Shown here piece after piece: positions 16,872-24,442 of a stretch of DNA of 64,000 nt. Each line of letters starts with the position of its first letter. Position 1 is the first letter of the stretch. Under the pieces are notes generated by a model. That model searched no databases and had not been told where the DNA came from. It was given only the letters and a program-made list of their open reading frames with translations. This stretch comes from Neobacillus endophyticus (GTDB taxonomy: Bacteria; Bacillota; Bacilli; Bacillales; Cytobacillaceae), in assembly GCF_013248975.1 (NCBI RefSeq), contig NZ_JABRWH010000001.1, positions 1,178,001 through 1,242,000 of the forward strand, given 5' to 3'. The position numbers and the translations under genes are program-made.

Positions 16872-17815
16872 ATTGAATCCTCCTCCAGAACACGAACCTC
16901 TACAGGTGGTAAGGCTGTTTCTAATTCTTCCCGCTTTGATTCTAACCAGGCTGGCAGCATAAGTTTGGTTCCAAGTTCAGTGACGGGTTCGTCTACTGCA
17001 AATCCTGGCTGGTCGGTCGCTATTTCAAACAGGATGCCCCCGCCTTCATGAAAATAGAGAGCTTTGAAATAGTTTCGATCAAGAATCTCCGTCGGATAAT
17101 AACCGCGATCCTGCAGAAGCGATCTCCACCTTTGATGATCTCCTTCATCCTTTGCTCTCCAAGCGATGTGGTGAACTGTTCCTGCTCCCATCAGCCCTCT
17201 TACTTTTGGATTCAGGTGAATATCAATGGTATTTCCAAGCTGTCCTGTTGACGTAAATCTGAGAAACTCATCATCCTGACCTATGCATTCCAGCCCCAGT
17301 ACATTTTCTAATACGTCCGTCGTTTTATGTGGATATGCTGAAAAAAGTACCGCACCAGCAAATCCTTTAATCGCATGTTCTTCCGGGACCCCTCCAAAGG
17401 CCCATGTATTCATAGGCCCTTGATCGCCTTCTGTTAATTCAATTTGCAATCCGTCTGGGTCGTGAAACTGAAGATACTTTTCACCGAAGCGGACAGATGA
17501 AAAACATTCAATACCGAACTTTTGCAAACGATTTTCCCAAAAGGAAACGGACCCTTTTGGAACCATATATCTGGTGACTCCTACCTGCCCTGTTCCAATC
17601 CTTCCTTTCAGCTGTTTAGACCAAGGGAAGAAGGTTATAACGGTTCCAGGCTGACCTGTTTCATTACCAAAATAAAGATGGTACACTTCCGGCCGATCAA
17701 AATTAATCGTTTTTTTCACAAGTCTTAGCCCTAGAACACCTGCATAAAAATCAATATTCCGTTGTGCATCATTTACCATGGCTGAAATATGATGAATTCC
17801 CGTAGTTTTTTGCAT
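16868..17815 (-). CDS. mhqO: Ring-cleaving dioxygenase, MhqO/MhqA family (copy 1)
   Basis: A 315-residue protein of two tandem glyoxalase/VOC (vicinal oxygen chelate) modules. The N-terminal module starts TTGIHHISAMVNDAQRNIDFYAGVLGLRLVKKTINFD, whose first HH pair provides a metal ligand; the second module contains GTVHHIAWRAKDE (second ligand His) and a Glu in GGILFEIATDQPGF (third ligand). This is the standard 2-His-1-carboxylate site of extradiol ring cleavage enzymes, and the length fits MhqO/MhqA/MhqE. It should open hydroquinone or catechol rings as thiol-independent quinone detoxification. It is about 30 bases downstream of a paralogue and overlaps mhqD. Which B. subtilis paralogue it matches best is not decidable here. 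Confidence 0.88.
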   Translation of the reverse strand: MQKTTGIHHISAMVNDAQRNIDFYAGVLGLRLVKKTINFDRPEVYHLYFGNETGQPGTVITFFPWSKQLKGRIGTGQVGVTRYMVPKGSVSFWENRLQKFGIECFSSVRFGEKYLQFHDPDGLQIELTEGDQGPMNTWAFGGVPEEHAIKGFAGAVLFSAYPHKTTDVLENVLGLECIGQDDEFLRFTSTGQLGNTIDIHLNPKVRGLMGAGTVHHIAWRAKDEGDHQRWRSLLQDRGYYPTEILDRNYFKALYFHEGGGILFEIATDQPGFAVDEPVTELGTKLMLPAWLESKREELETALPPVEVRVLEEDSI

Positions 17816-17845
17816 ACGATCCTCTCCATCAATAGGATGAATAAC

Positions 17846-18784
17846 TCAATCTAATTCTCTTACTTCAAAAGGGTGTAAGCCTTTTTTAATTTGTTCTCTA
17901 TGCGGTTCGTATTGCGGCGGCAGCATTAATTTCTCACCCATTGTCTCTTGTGATTCATCTAGGGCAAATCCTGGGGGATCTGTAGCCATTTCAAACAGGA
18001 TTTCCCCATGTTCTCTAAAGTAAATGGAATGAAAATAGTTGCGATCCTTTACAGAAGTGACTCTGTATCCGCTAGTTTGAACAAAGGTTTGCCAGTCCAT
18101 TAGATCCTGATCATCCTTCGTCCTCCAGGCAATATGATGGACCGTGCCTACCCCCATTTGCCCTCTGCCAATTGGCGTTAATTTAAGATCGATAATATTA
18201 CCAATCTCAGCTGAAGAACGGAAACGGGTGAAATCTCCTTCTGTTCCTACACGTTCAAGACCCAAAATATTTTCTAGCAATGCAGCTGTTTGATCTGGTT
18301 GAACCGATAAGAGGGTTGCTCCGCCAAATCCTTTGATGGCAACGTCAGAGGTGATCCCGCCAAATGTCCATGTATTGCTTTCGCCAGCCTCTCTTTCCAC
18401 GATCTCCAAGTGCAGGCCGTGCGGATCATCAAATTCCAGGTATTGCTCCCCAAAACGTTCCATTTTCATATAGCGAATATTAAATTTTTCTAACCTCTTT
18501 TCCCAAAACCCCAAAGCATCTTTCGGAACAACATAAGAAGTGACCCCAACTTGACCGTCTCCAATGATTCCTTGACGGGCTCCCGGCCAAGGGAAAAATG
18601 TAATAATCGTTCCCGGTTTTCCACCCTCATTACCAAAGTAAAGATGATACGTTTCTGGATCATCAAAATTGACGGTTTGTTTCACTAAACGCAGCCCCAG
18701 AACACCTGCATAGAAATCCACGTTTTCTTGAGGATCCCCTACGATTGCCGTAATATGGTGAATACCCGTTGTTTTTATTGCCAT
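17846..18784 (-). CDS. Ring-cleaving dioxygenase, MhqO/MhqA family (copy 2)
   Basis: A 312-residue paralogue of the next gene downstream, with the same two VOC modules: TTGIHHITAIVGDPQENVDFYAGVLGLRLVKQTVNFD at the start, GTVHHIAWRTKDDQD in the second half and EILFEMATDPPGF towards the end. I choose the ATG at 18784, because AAGGAG lies ten bases upstream; the upstream in-frame ATG at 18805 contains that ribosome binding site inside its own reading frame. Tandem duplication inside one operon suggests either two substrates or gene dosage. It follows the DoxX gene and precedes copy 1. Together they should clear hydroquinones and other electrophiles. Tandem ring-cleaving genes of this family occur singly in B. 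subtilis mhq operons. Confidence 0.88.
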   Translation of the reverse strand: MAIKTTGIHHITAIVGDPQENVDFYAGVLGLRLVKQTVNFDDPETYHLYFGNEGGKPGTIITFFPWPGARQGIIGDGQVGVTSYVVPKDALGFWEKRLEKFNIRYMKMERFGEQYLEFDDPHGLHLEIVEREAGESNTWTFGGITSDVAIKGFGGATLLSVQPDQTAALLENILGLERVGTEGDFTRFRSSAEIGNIIDLKLTPIGRGQMGVGTVHHIAWRTKDDQDLMDWQTFVQTSGYRVTSVKDRNYFHSIYFREHGEILFEMATDPPGFALDESQETMGEKLMLPPQYEPHREQIKKGLHPFEVRELD

Positions 18785-18862
18785 TTTGACCACACTCCTT
18801 ATCATTATTTATTTTGTTCCTATTTCAGCCGTAAATGTCCCTCACCTTTGTTTCACAGTATT

Positions 18863-19261
18863 TTAGAACAAGAATGCATCTAACGCATATTGACCAGGGC
18901 CGATTAATGCGATCCCAATTGCAACGGCAAGCAAGGTAAGGTTATATTCATATCCATTCGCCGTTGCCCATAATCCATTTGAACCGTGTACCTTCACAAT
19001 GGCCATAACCATCGTTCCTGCAATGATAATTCCTGCAAGTGGTGTTAAAAGACCTAAAGCAAACAACAGCCCACCAATCAGTTCAGCCAATCCTGCGAAA
19101 AGAGCCATGGTTACACCAGGTTTCATACCAATCGATTCAAACCATCCTCCCGTTCCTTTTAATCCATACCCGCCAAACCAGCCAAATAATTTTTGTGCAC
19201 CGTGACCTACAAATAAAATCCCAATAACTAAGCGAATTACTAACAAACCAATATTAATCAT
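18863..19261 (-). CDS. mhqP: DoxX-family membrane protein (MhqP type)
   Basis: A 132-residue protein with four membrane helices: [28 protein letters not shown] at the N-terminus, then [28 protein letters not shown], and a C-terminal helix. The [13 protein letters not shown] block is typical of the DoxX family. In Bacillus the mhqNOP operon encodes a DoxX protein (MhqP) with the ring-cleaving dioxygenase, and the gene order here (regulator, DoxX, dioxygenases, hydrolase) supports the same identity. It may take part in quinone/redox chemistry at the membrane; the exact reaction is not established. An operator palindrome sits immediately upstream. Confidence 0.88.
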   Translation of the reverse strand: MINIGLLVIRLVIGILFVGHGAQKLFGWFGGYGLKGTGGWFESIGMKPGVTMALFAGLAELIGGLLFALGLLTPLAGIIIAGTMVMAIVKVHGSNGLWATANGYEYNLTLLAVAIGIALIGPGQYALDAFLF

Positions 19262-19282
19262 ATTCTTATTCCTCCTGTTTTT

Positions 19283-19300
19283 TATCTCGATTTCGAGATA
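19283..19300. promoter_or_regulatory. MhqR-type operator (perfect palindrome) upstream of mhqP
   Basis: TATCTCGATTTCGAGATA is an exact 18-bp palindrome (8-bp arms, TT centre). It matches, as I recall, the published B. subtilis MhqR operator form (ATCTcgaAtTCgAGAT). It lies between the marR-like gene and mhqP, 22 bases before the mhqP start codon. Confidence 0.85.
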
Positions 19301-19315
19301 TTAATTGAAAAAAAA

Positions 19316-19753
19316 TCAACTTTTTAATCGTTTTTCAACCTTTTTTAACAGTTCCACCAACGTCATTGCTTCTTCATCATTCAAAGAACCAAGCATGTCA
19401 TCCACTAATTCATGATGTTTCGGCATGATCTTCTCCATCAGCACTTTCCCTTCATCTGTCAGTGTCACATATATGACTCTGCGATCGTCTGAACATGCAC
19501 TCCGATGCAGCAGGTTTCTTTTTTCCAACTTATCGATAACATACGTCATCGAACCACTTGAAATGAGTATGCTGTTGCCAATTTGATGAATCGTTTGTTT
19601 TCCTATATGATAAAGCACCTCCAAAACGGAAAATTCCGTCATGCTCAGGTGATTGACGCCCATTTCCAACCTTATTCGTTCTTGAACTGCTTTAGAAGTC
19701 TGCATCAATACAAGATAAGGAAGATTCCTGCACTTTTCATTCACTTCTATCAC
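19316..19753 (-). CDS. mhqR: MarR-family repressor, MhqR type
   Basis: A 145-residue winged-helix regulator. The MarR fold is clear: N-terminal helix RNLPYLVLMQTSKAVQERIRLEMGVNHLSMTEFSVLEVLYHIGK, recognition region SGSMTYVIDKLEKRNLLHRSACSDDRRVIYVTLTDEG (the D-R-R wing), and a C-terminal dimerisation helix. One Cys (Cys10 region, EKCRNLPYL) sits near the N-terminus; in MhqR the N-terminal Cys is involved in quinone sensing by alkylation. The gene heads the cluster and has its own operator-like site upstream (19780-19797), suggesting autoregulation together with control of the DoxX-dioxygenase-hydrolase genes. Identity as MhqR rests on the context and operator. Confidence 0.87.
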   Translation of the reverse strand: MIEVNEKCRNLPYLVLMQTSKAVQERIRLEMGVNHLSMTEFSVLEVLYHIGKQTIHQIGNSILISSGSMTYVIDKLEKRNLLHRSACSDDRRVIYVTLTDEGKVLMEKIMPKHHELVDDMLGSLNDEEAMTLVELLKKVEKRLKS

Positions 19754-19779
19754 CTCCTGAAAATTATCTTGAATTAAAA

Positions 19780-19797
19780 TATCTTGAATCTGAGATA
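19780..19797. promoter_or_regulatory. Imperfect MhqR-type operator upstream of the mhqR-like gene
   Basis: TATCTTGAATCTGAGATA is an imperfect version of the palindrome at 19283-19300. A second half site, TTATCTTGAA, lies just downstream (19774-19764 on the plus strand reading). The position right before the regulator gene suits autorepression. Confidence 0.65.
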
Positions 19798-19945
19798 ATC
19801 ATAATACGAATACAGTTTCATGTCAACCGCATTTTTTGTTTTTTTTAGTTACTTACAAAAATACAGTAAAAACCTTGGTTAAATGCAAACTTTCTGCACA
19901 CCTTTTATGTAGACTACAGCTGAATAAGTTTGAAGGAGGGAAAAA

Positions 19946-20512
19946 ATGAGAAGTAAAAAGTTTGTGATGGGAATGACCGCACTCATTTTCATACTGCTGC
20001 TTTCTGCCTGCGCCAGCAATCAGAAAAGCACTCCCGACAAAACGGCCAAACATACGAGTATGAATATGAATATGAGTGACATGCACTCCGGTTCAAGTGA
20101 GATTCCCGCAGGATTAAAAGAGGCCAAAAATCCAACTTACAAAGTGGGCAGTCAAGTGATTGTAAAAGGGGATCACATGGAAGGGATGAACGGCGCCTCT
20201 GCTACCATTGTAGGTGCCTATGATACAACAGTCTATGCCGTTACCTATACTCCAACAACCGGTGGAGCCATTGTGAAAAATCATAAATGGGTCATCCAAG
20301 AGGAAATAAAGGATGCTGGCAGTAAACCGTTAAAACCAGGAACAAAAGTGACCCTGGAGGCAGAACACATGGATGGCATGATGGGGGCAACAGGAACGAT
20401 TGATTCAGCAGAACATATCACCGTTTATATGATTGACTACACACCAACAACCGGTGGAGCAAAAGTGAAGAATCATAAATGGGTAACAGAAAGCGAGCTT
20501 ACAGCTAAATAA
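19946..20512 (+). CDS. ydhK: YdhK-family lipoprotein (two DUF1541 repeats)
   Basis: A 188-residue lipoprotein. The signal peptide ends in the lipobox LLSAC (Cys ~22), then a Met/His-rich linker (HTSMNMNMSDMHSG) precedes two copies of the DUF1541 repeat. Each copy reads '...G..V.....HM.GM.GA...I........Y.I.YTPTTGG..VKNHKWV', at residues ~60-115 and ~125-180. The Met/His-rich linker suggests a metal (copper-like) binding surface outside the cell, but this is inference. The gene is monocistronic, divergent from the mhqR gene, with GGAGGG before the start. The YdhK name is by family pattern. Confidence 0.9.
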   Translation: MRSKKFVMGMTALIFILLLSACASNQKSTPDKTAKHTSMNMNMSDMHSGSSEIPAGLKEAKNPTYKVGSQVIVKGDHMEGMNGASATIVGAYDTTVYAVTYTPTTGGAIVKNHKWVIQEEIKDAGSKPLKPGTKVTLEAEHMDGMMGATGTIDSAEHITVYMIDYTPTTGGAKVKNHKWVTESELTAK

Positions 20513-20539
20513 TAAGAGCTTCTTTCTTTTATCAACAAA

Positions 20540-20570
20540 AAGGGCTTTCTCTATTTTGGGAAATGCCCTT
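20540..20570. terminator. Bidirectional hairpin between ydhK-like and the small gene
   Basis: AAGGGC and GCCCTT close a hairpin with a second weak inner stem (TTTC/GAAA). It lies between convergent genes and could terminate both. Confidence 0.5.
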
Positions 20571-20576
20571 CACCAT

Positions 20577-20714
20577 TTAGTTAAGTATTTTTGCAATCAA
20601 ATGAAAGAGCCCGCGAATAGCCCACACTAATATTTGGCCAATAATTTCAACAATATCAAATACATCAAAAAGCCAATCCACTTTTCTCTTTTTTCTTTTC
20701 TTTTTAAGTTTCAT
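20577..20714 (-). CDS. Small basic membrane-associated protein, 45 residues
   Basis: A short minus-strand gene with an ATG at 20712-20714 preceded, seven bases upstream, by GGGGGAG. The product begins with a very basic stretch (MKLKKKRKKRKVDW) and continues as an amphipathic or membrane helix (LFDVFDIVEIIGQILVWAIRGLFHLIAKILN). Basic-N-terminus/hydrophobic-C-terminus small proteins of this kind are widespread in Bacillus and of unknown function. Its strong ribosome binding site and intact stop near a hairpin support that it is expressed. Confidence 0.7.
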   Translation of the reverse strand: MKLKKKRKKRKVDWLFDVFDIVEIIGQILVWAIRGLFHLIAKILN

Positions 20715-20859
20715 ACTTGCTCCCCCTCGAAAAATCATAGCCACTGTCATCTTTTTTCCATTTTATCAGGTTTTATTGTTCGTTATGTGGAATTTTTTTA
20801 GCAGAGCCATTTAAGAATGAATTTTCACTGAGACTGACAAAATTAAACTCGGATTCGGA

Positions 20860-21790
20860 CTACTTTTTAGGATTACACGCACGGCATGTCCTTTGTTCAC
20901 CTGAATTCGGACAACTTTCAAGGGATTCACCCTCCTCCTGTCCTTATTGGCCTCGCTTTCGGACAGCTTTACTGGATTTCTTGCTCTATCTGTCCTTATT
21001 TCACCTGAATTCGGACAACTTTCAAGGAGTTCAACACTCTTCCTGTCCTTATTGGCCTCGCTTTCGGTCAGCTTTACTGGATTTCTTGCTCAACCTGTCC
21101 TTATTTCACCGACATTCGGACAACTTTCAAGGAGTTCAACACTCCTCCTGTCCTTATTGGCCTCACTTTCGGACAGCTTTACTGGGTTTCTTGCTCAACC
21201 TGTCCTTATTTCACCGACATTCGGACTACTTTCAAGGGATTCACCCTCCTCCTGTCCTTATTGGCCCCGCTTTCGGACAGCTTTACTGGGTTTCTTGCTC
21301 AACCTGTCCTTATTTCACCGACATTCGGACAACTTTCAAGGGATTCACCCTCCTCCTGTCCTTATTGGCCTCTCTTTCGGACAGCTTTACTGGATTTCTT
21401 GCTCTATCTGTCCTTAGTTCACCTGAATTCGGACAACTTTCAAGGAGTTCAACACTCTTCCTGTCCTTATTGGCCTCTCTTTCGGACAGCTTTACTGGAT
21501 TTCTTGCTCAACCTGTCCTTATTTCACCGACATTCGGACAACTTTCAAGGAGTTCAACACTCCTCCTGTCCTTATTGGCCCCGCTTTCGGTCAGCTTTAC
21601 TGGATTTCTTGCTCAACCTGTCCTTAGTTCACCTGGATACGGACTACTTTCATGGGGTTCAACACTCCTTCTGTCCGAATCACTCTCGCTTTTGGACAGC
21701 TTAACTGTGTTTTCACCCACGGCCTGTCCGTATTCCAATGGGCTGCGGACAGATATCAATGTATTCACACCCCCACCTGTCCGAATCCCC
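20860..21790. repeat. Tandem repeat array B, ~104-bp unit made of two diverged 52-bp halves
   Basis: The marker TTCGGAC recurs at ~21115, 21220, 21324, 21428 and 21533 with a 104-105-bp spacing. Each unit is two diverged 52-mers, one with TTCGGACAACTTTCAAGG and one with TTCGGACAGCTTTACTGG, each followed by CTGTCCTTATT. At least eight units are seen, with decayed ends. The plus strand is pyrimidine-rich; because the unit is not a multiple of three, several long plus-strand frames appear open by accident. It lies between two convergent genes. Confidence 0.93.
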
Positions 21791-21811
21791 TAACCTGCAA
21801 ACAACCATAGG

Positions 21812-22420
21812 TCACAAATCCTCAGGCAAACCGAATTGATACATCTCTAAAGTATTGGTATGTTCTTCTAAAACCGCTATCGTTTTAGGGTTTGGTTCAG
21901 CATAAATCCAGGGGTAGTCTTTTTCATCGAAGTTTTCTTGTATGGGAAACGCCAGAATTTCTTCACTTGTTGAAAATTCCGCTTGTACTCCGGGTTTGTT
22001 TCCCCGAGCATCTAAGCGAATCCAGCGATCTAATGACTGAAGATACACACCATTTAGTGTGTGAAGTGCATAGCCTTTTTCTGGGGTGTCGAATAACATG
22101 AGTCGTTGGTAGCAGAAGCCTGTCGGGATCCCTTGTGATCTTAGCAGGGCGGCCAGTAAATTAGATTTTGCATAGCAAATCCCTTCTTTGAATAAAAGTA
22201 CTTCTGATGCTTTGCAGGTAATAGTTGTACTCTGTATATCCCATGAATGTGCAATTTTGTCTCTTACAAACTCAAAAGCAATCTTTGCCTTTTCCGCTTC
22301 TGTCTGGCTGTCTTGAAACAGCGCAGCGATCATTTCCTTAATAGCAGGATGAGAAAAATCCACGACAGGCGACTCTTTCAAATAGTCTTTGAGATTCGTT
22401 GATTCCACTAAAAGTTCCAA
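21812..22420 (-). CDS. Transglutaminase-like cysteine protease-fold protein
   Basis: A 202-residue protein of the transglutaminase-like superfamily. The triad appears in the canonical order: Cys in EGICYAKSNLLAALLRSQGIPTGF, His in YALHTLNGVYL, and Asp in RWIRLDARG. The N-terminal region (HPAIKEMIAALFQDSQTEAEKAKIAFEFVRDKIAHSWD) is the usual pro-helix of this family. It lacks a signal peptide, so it is probably cytoplasmic, and may cleave or transfer amide bonds on an unknown substrate. Monocistronic on the minus strand, ending near the repeat array. Confidence 0.88.
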   Translation of the reverse strand: MELLVESTNLKDYLKESPVVDFSHPAIKEMIAALFQDSQTEAEKAKIAFEFVRDKIAHSWDIQSTTITCKASEVLLFKEGICYAKSNLLAALLRSQGIPTGFCYQRLMLFDTPEKGYALHTLNGVYLQSLDRWIRLDARGNKPGVQAEFSTSEEILAFPIQENFDEKDYPWIYAEPNPKTIAVLEEHTNTLEMYQFGLPEDL

Positions 22421-22492
22421 TACACGTCCCTCCTCAATTTAAATACTGTATAATTTTACAATCATTAGTATAAATATACAATTATTTTATGA

Positions 22493-22525
22493 CAAAAAAA
22501 GAGGCTGCTGCCCTGCAGCAAACTC
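22493..22525 (-). terminator. Terminator of the HD-domain gene
   Basis: A short stem (GCTGCAGGGCAGC region at ~22505-22520) is followed in minus RNA by a U-rich run (complement of 22494-22500, AAAAAAAG). The stem is short, so confidence is moderate. Confidence 0.5.
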
Positions 22526-22533
22526 ATAAATCA

Positions 22534-23067
22534 CTAAATTCCCTCGTTCTTTGAGGTATCCATTTCCTCTTCCACCATCTGGTCTAATTTCTCAATCATT
22601 CGGAGGGCTCTTTCTTGGTCGATTTGGCGGTAATGATGCAGCCCGCCTTCCTCCTCGTCCATTTCATCAGCAAGCTTTGTAATTTCCTGCAGAGGGGTAC
22701 GCTTTATATAACTGTCTTTGATATAGGAGTCTGTGTGGAATAAGATCGCAAATGCAATATCTCTGGCATACCGAGGGTTTTCGCCCAAGCGAATCAATAA
22801 TTTATGGGCTCTTTCCGCGCCTTTTATGGCGTGAATATCATTTTGTTTATATAAGTCGTAATCCCATTTTCCATTTCGATACCAAGTATAATGGCCCATA
22901 TCATGGAGGAAGGCGGCTTTCGTGGCCAGGTCAACAGAGACATTTCTCTGTTTTGCCAATTTAAATGCATGATAAGCGCACGCAATGGCATGTGCTAGAC
23001 CTGACCGGGATAAATACTTCTGTGCAATATGGTGCTGATAAATTTCAGTTAATGTGACATACCTTAT
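22534..23067 (-). CDS. HD-domain hydrolase with an apparent non-ATG start
   Basis: The HD domain is clear: AAFLHDMGHYTW (H-D metal pair) and later FAILFHTDSYI. The next open frame in the usual definition would begin at an internal TTG (22957-22959), which removes the first helix. The frame, however, continues open upstream through YVTLTEIYQHHIAQKYLSRSGLAHAIACAYHAFKLA, an expected N-terminal part of this HD family (the first His of the metal site is probably here), to an AAGGAGGG site. Right after that site lie ATT (23071-23073), ACG and ATA (23065-23067) codons but no ATG/GTG/TTG. I place the start at the ATA, nine bases from GGAGG, as the most probable position. Role: phosphohydrolase of unknown nucleotide substrate. 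Confidence 0.75.
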   Translation of the reverse strand: MRYVTLTEIYQHHIAQKYLSRSGLAHAIACAYHAFKLAKQRNVSVDLATKAAFLHDMGHYTWYRNGKWDYDLYKQNDIHAIKGAERAHKLLIRLGENPRYARDIAFAILFHTDSYIKDSYIKRTPLQEITKLADEMDEEEGGLHHYRQIDQERALRMIEKLDQMVEEEMDTSKNEGI

Positions 23068-23208
23068 CGTAATCCCCCTCCTTAAAAAGTAAATTTTCAG
23101 AATATTAACATATTAATCGCAACTTATCAAGCTTTTTAGCTCTCTTCATGCTGTTGTTTAAGCTCAGCTTGCTGACAGTCGGCCTGCAAGCTGTTCCATG
23201 AATACTAT

Positions 23209-24210
23209 TTAGTTGATTGGTAATTCTTTTCGGTCATCTGCTTGCGGCAGTTTTTCAATCCAGCCATTATTAACAGCCACATTCCCAAATTTAGATAATT
23301 GTTTTAATCCCCCTAATATCGCAGCCTCACAATGGACAATTAAATCAATTCTCATACTTGAAACCAAAGCAGTTCCATAATAGGATATGGCTGCTGACGC
23401 CAAGAAACCTGCTATATTCGCCATTAATCGATCCGAGAAAGGTGCAACAGTTGAATTTGTAACATATGTATCCAATAATTTAGGTACCTTCAAATTGGCC
23501 TCTTGTAATATGGAAGAAAAGATTCCATAGTTTTGATTAATATCACGCAGGTTTGATTCAAGGAATTTACGAAAATCCTTATTTTTTACAACTTGAATAA
23601 ATCCGATCGTAAGAGCCTTTGCCAAGCGGGTTTTGGATAAATTAAAAAACACGCTTCCAGCTTCAGCTGTATTTAAAGGTCGTTTCTTCCCTATCACGTC
23701 GAAGGAGTAGCTAAAGCTTGTTATATATTCTACTCTTTTTGGGGTAGAAAAGTGTGGGGGTTTTTCATAAAGCCCTTTAGCTACAAGAGTGCTAATCGTT
23801 TTTTTGTGTACTTCCATGGCATCAATATTACATTGATAATAATAATCCTGTATATCCTGCCGTAAAGAGTTGCCGAAAGCAAGGCTATAACCAGTTAACC
23901 CCGTATGGCTCAACGTGTGTAAATAGTTTAACCAAAAAGTATCGACAAATAATGGTGGAGAATCAAGATTTACGTCTTTTTCTCTGAATCCATCTGGTAC
24001 AGGGAAATTCTCCAGTTTGAAAAAATTCTCTAAAGCTTTTACATGGTTTTCTGATAACCCCAATGAGAATTCAAATAAGGAGCGAACTTCCGGATCTTTA
24101 ACCGTTGCTAATACATGCTTACTAACACAAATAGAAATGGTTTCCTGGATAAATTGCAAATGTAAATTTGTGATTTCAGGGGATGTCAATCTATTGCTGT
24201 TGATGTCCAA
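23209..24210 (-). CDS. DUF3231-family protein
   Basis: A 333-residue protein of two similar ~160-residue halves, each a four-helix ferritin-like bundle. Recognisable pieces are LTSPEITNLHLQFIQETISICVSKHVLATVKDPEVRSLFEFSL in half one and SFFNLSKTRLAKALTIGFIQVVKNKDFRKFLE in half two. DUF3231 proteins occur in spore formers, often near germination genes; function is unknown. I choose the TTG at 24208-24210 because GGAGT (24218-24222) stands seven bases upstream; the upstream TTG at 24237 has no such site. It is divergent from the ger operon that follows, which may hint at a spore-related role. Confidence 0.87.
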   Translation of the reverse strand: MDINSNRLTSPEITNLHLQFIQETISICVSKHVLATVKDPEVRSLFEFSLGLSENHVKALENFFKLENFPVPDGFREKDVNLDSPPLFVDTFWLNYLHTLSHTGLTGYSLAFGNSLRQDIQDYYYQCNIDAMEVHKKTISTLVAKGLYEKPPHFSTPKRVEYITSFSYSFDVIGKKRPLNTAEAGSVFFNLSKTRLAKALTIGFIQVVKNKDFRKFLESNLRDINQNYGIFSSILQEANLKVPKLLDTYVTNSTVAPFSDRLMANIAGFLASAAISYYGTALVSSMRIDLIVHCEAAILGGLKQLSKFGNVAVNNGWIEKLPQADDRKELPIN

Positions 24211-24237
24211 TTTTTTCACTCCGTCTCTATCTACCAA

Positions 24238-24442
24238 TTCTGGTAAATATTCTATCCATTTTTAGTACTCTTCTATGTAGGGGAAAACGGATCTACTACA
24301 TACATTGTCTGTTTCAACCTCCCTGTTCAGCCATTTCAGGAAACATTTGCATAATTTCCAAAATGGGGTGAAACACTTTAACAAAGGGAAAAAAATGATG
24401 AACTGGGGAATTCTACATACATCCTACTTTTAGGGAGATCGT
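24238..24442 (+). promoter_or_regulatory. Divergent regulatory region, candidate sigma-G promoter for the ger operon
   Basis: TGCATAA at 24348-24354 and CACTTTA at 24374-24380 resemble sigma-G -35 (GHATR-like) and -10 (CATnnTA-like) elements with a slightly long spacer. The location ~65 bases before the ger start codon fits. The match is weak and unconfirmed. Confidence 0.3.

Noticed and set aside
20947-21793. Long overlapping plus-strand open frames (156, 270 and 147 codons) rich in repeats
   Set aside because: They read through repeat array B; several frames are open at once, there is no ribosome binding site, and the unit length is not a multiple of three.
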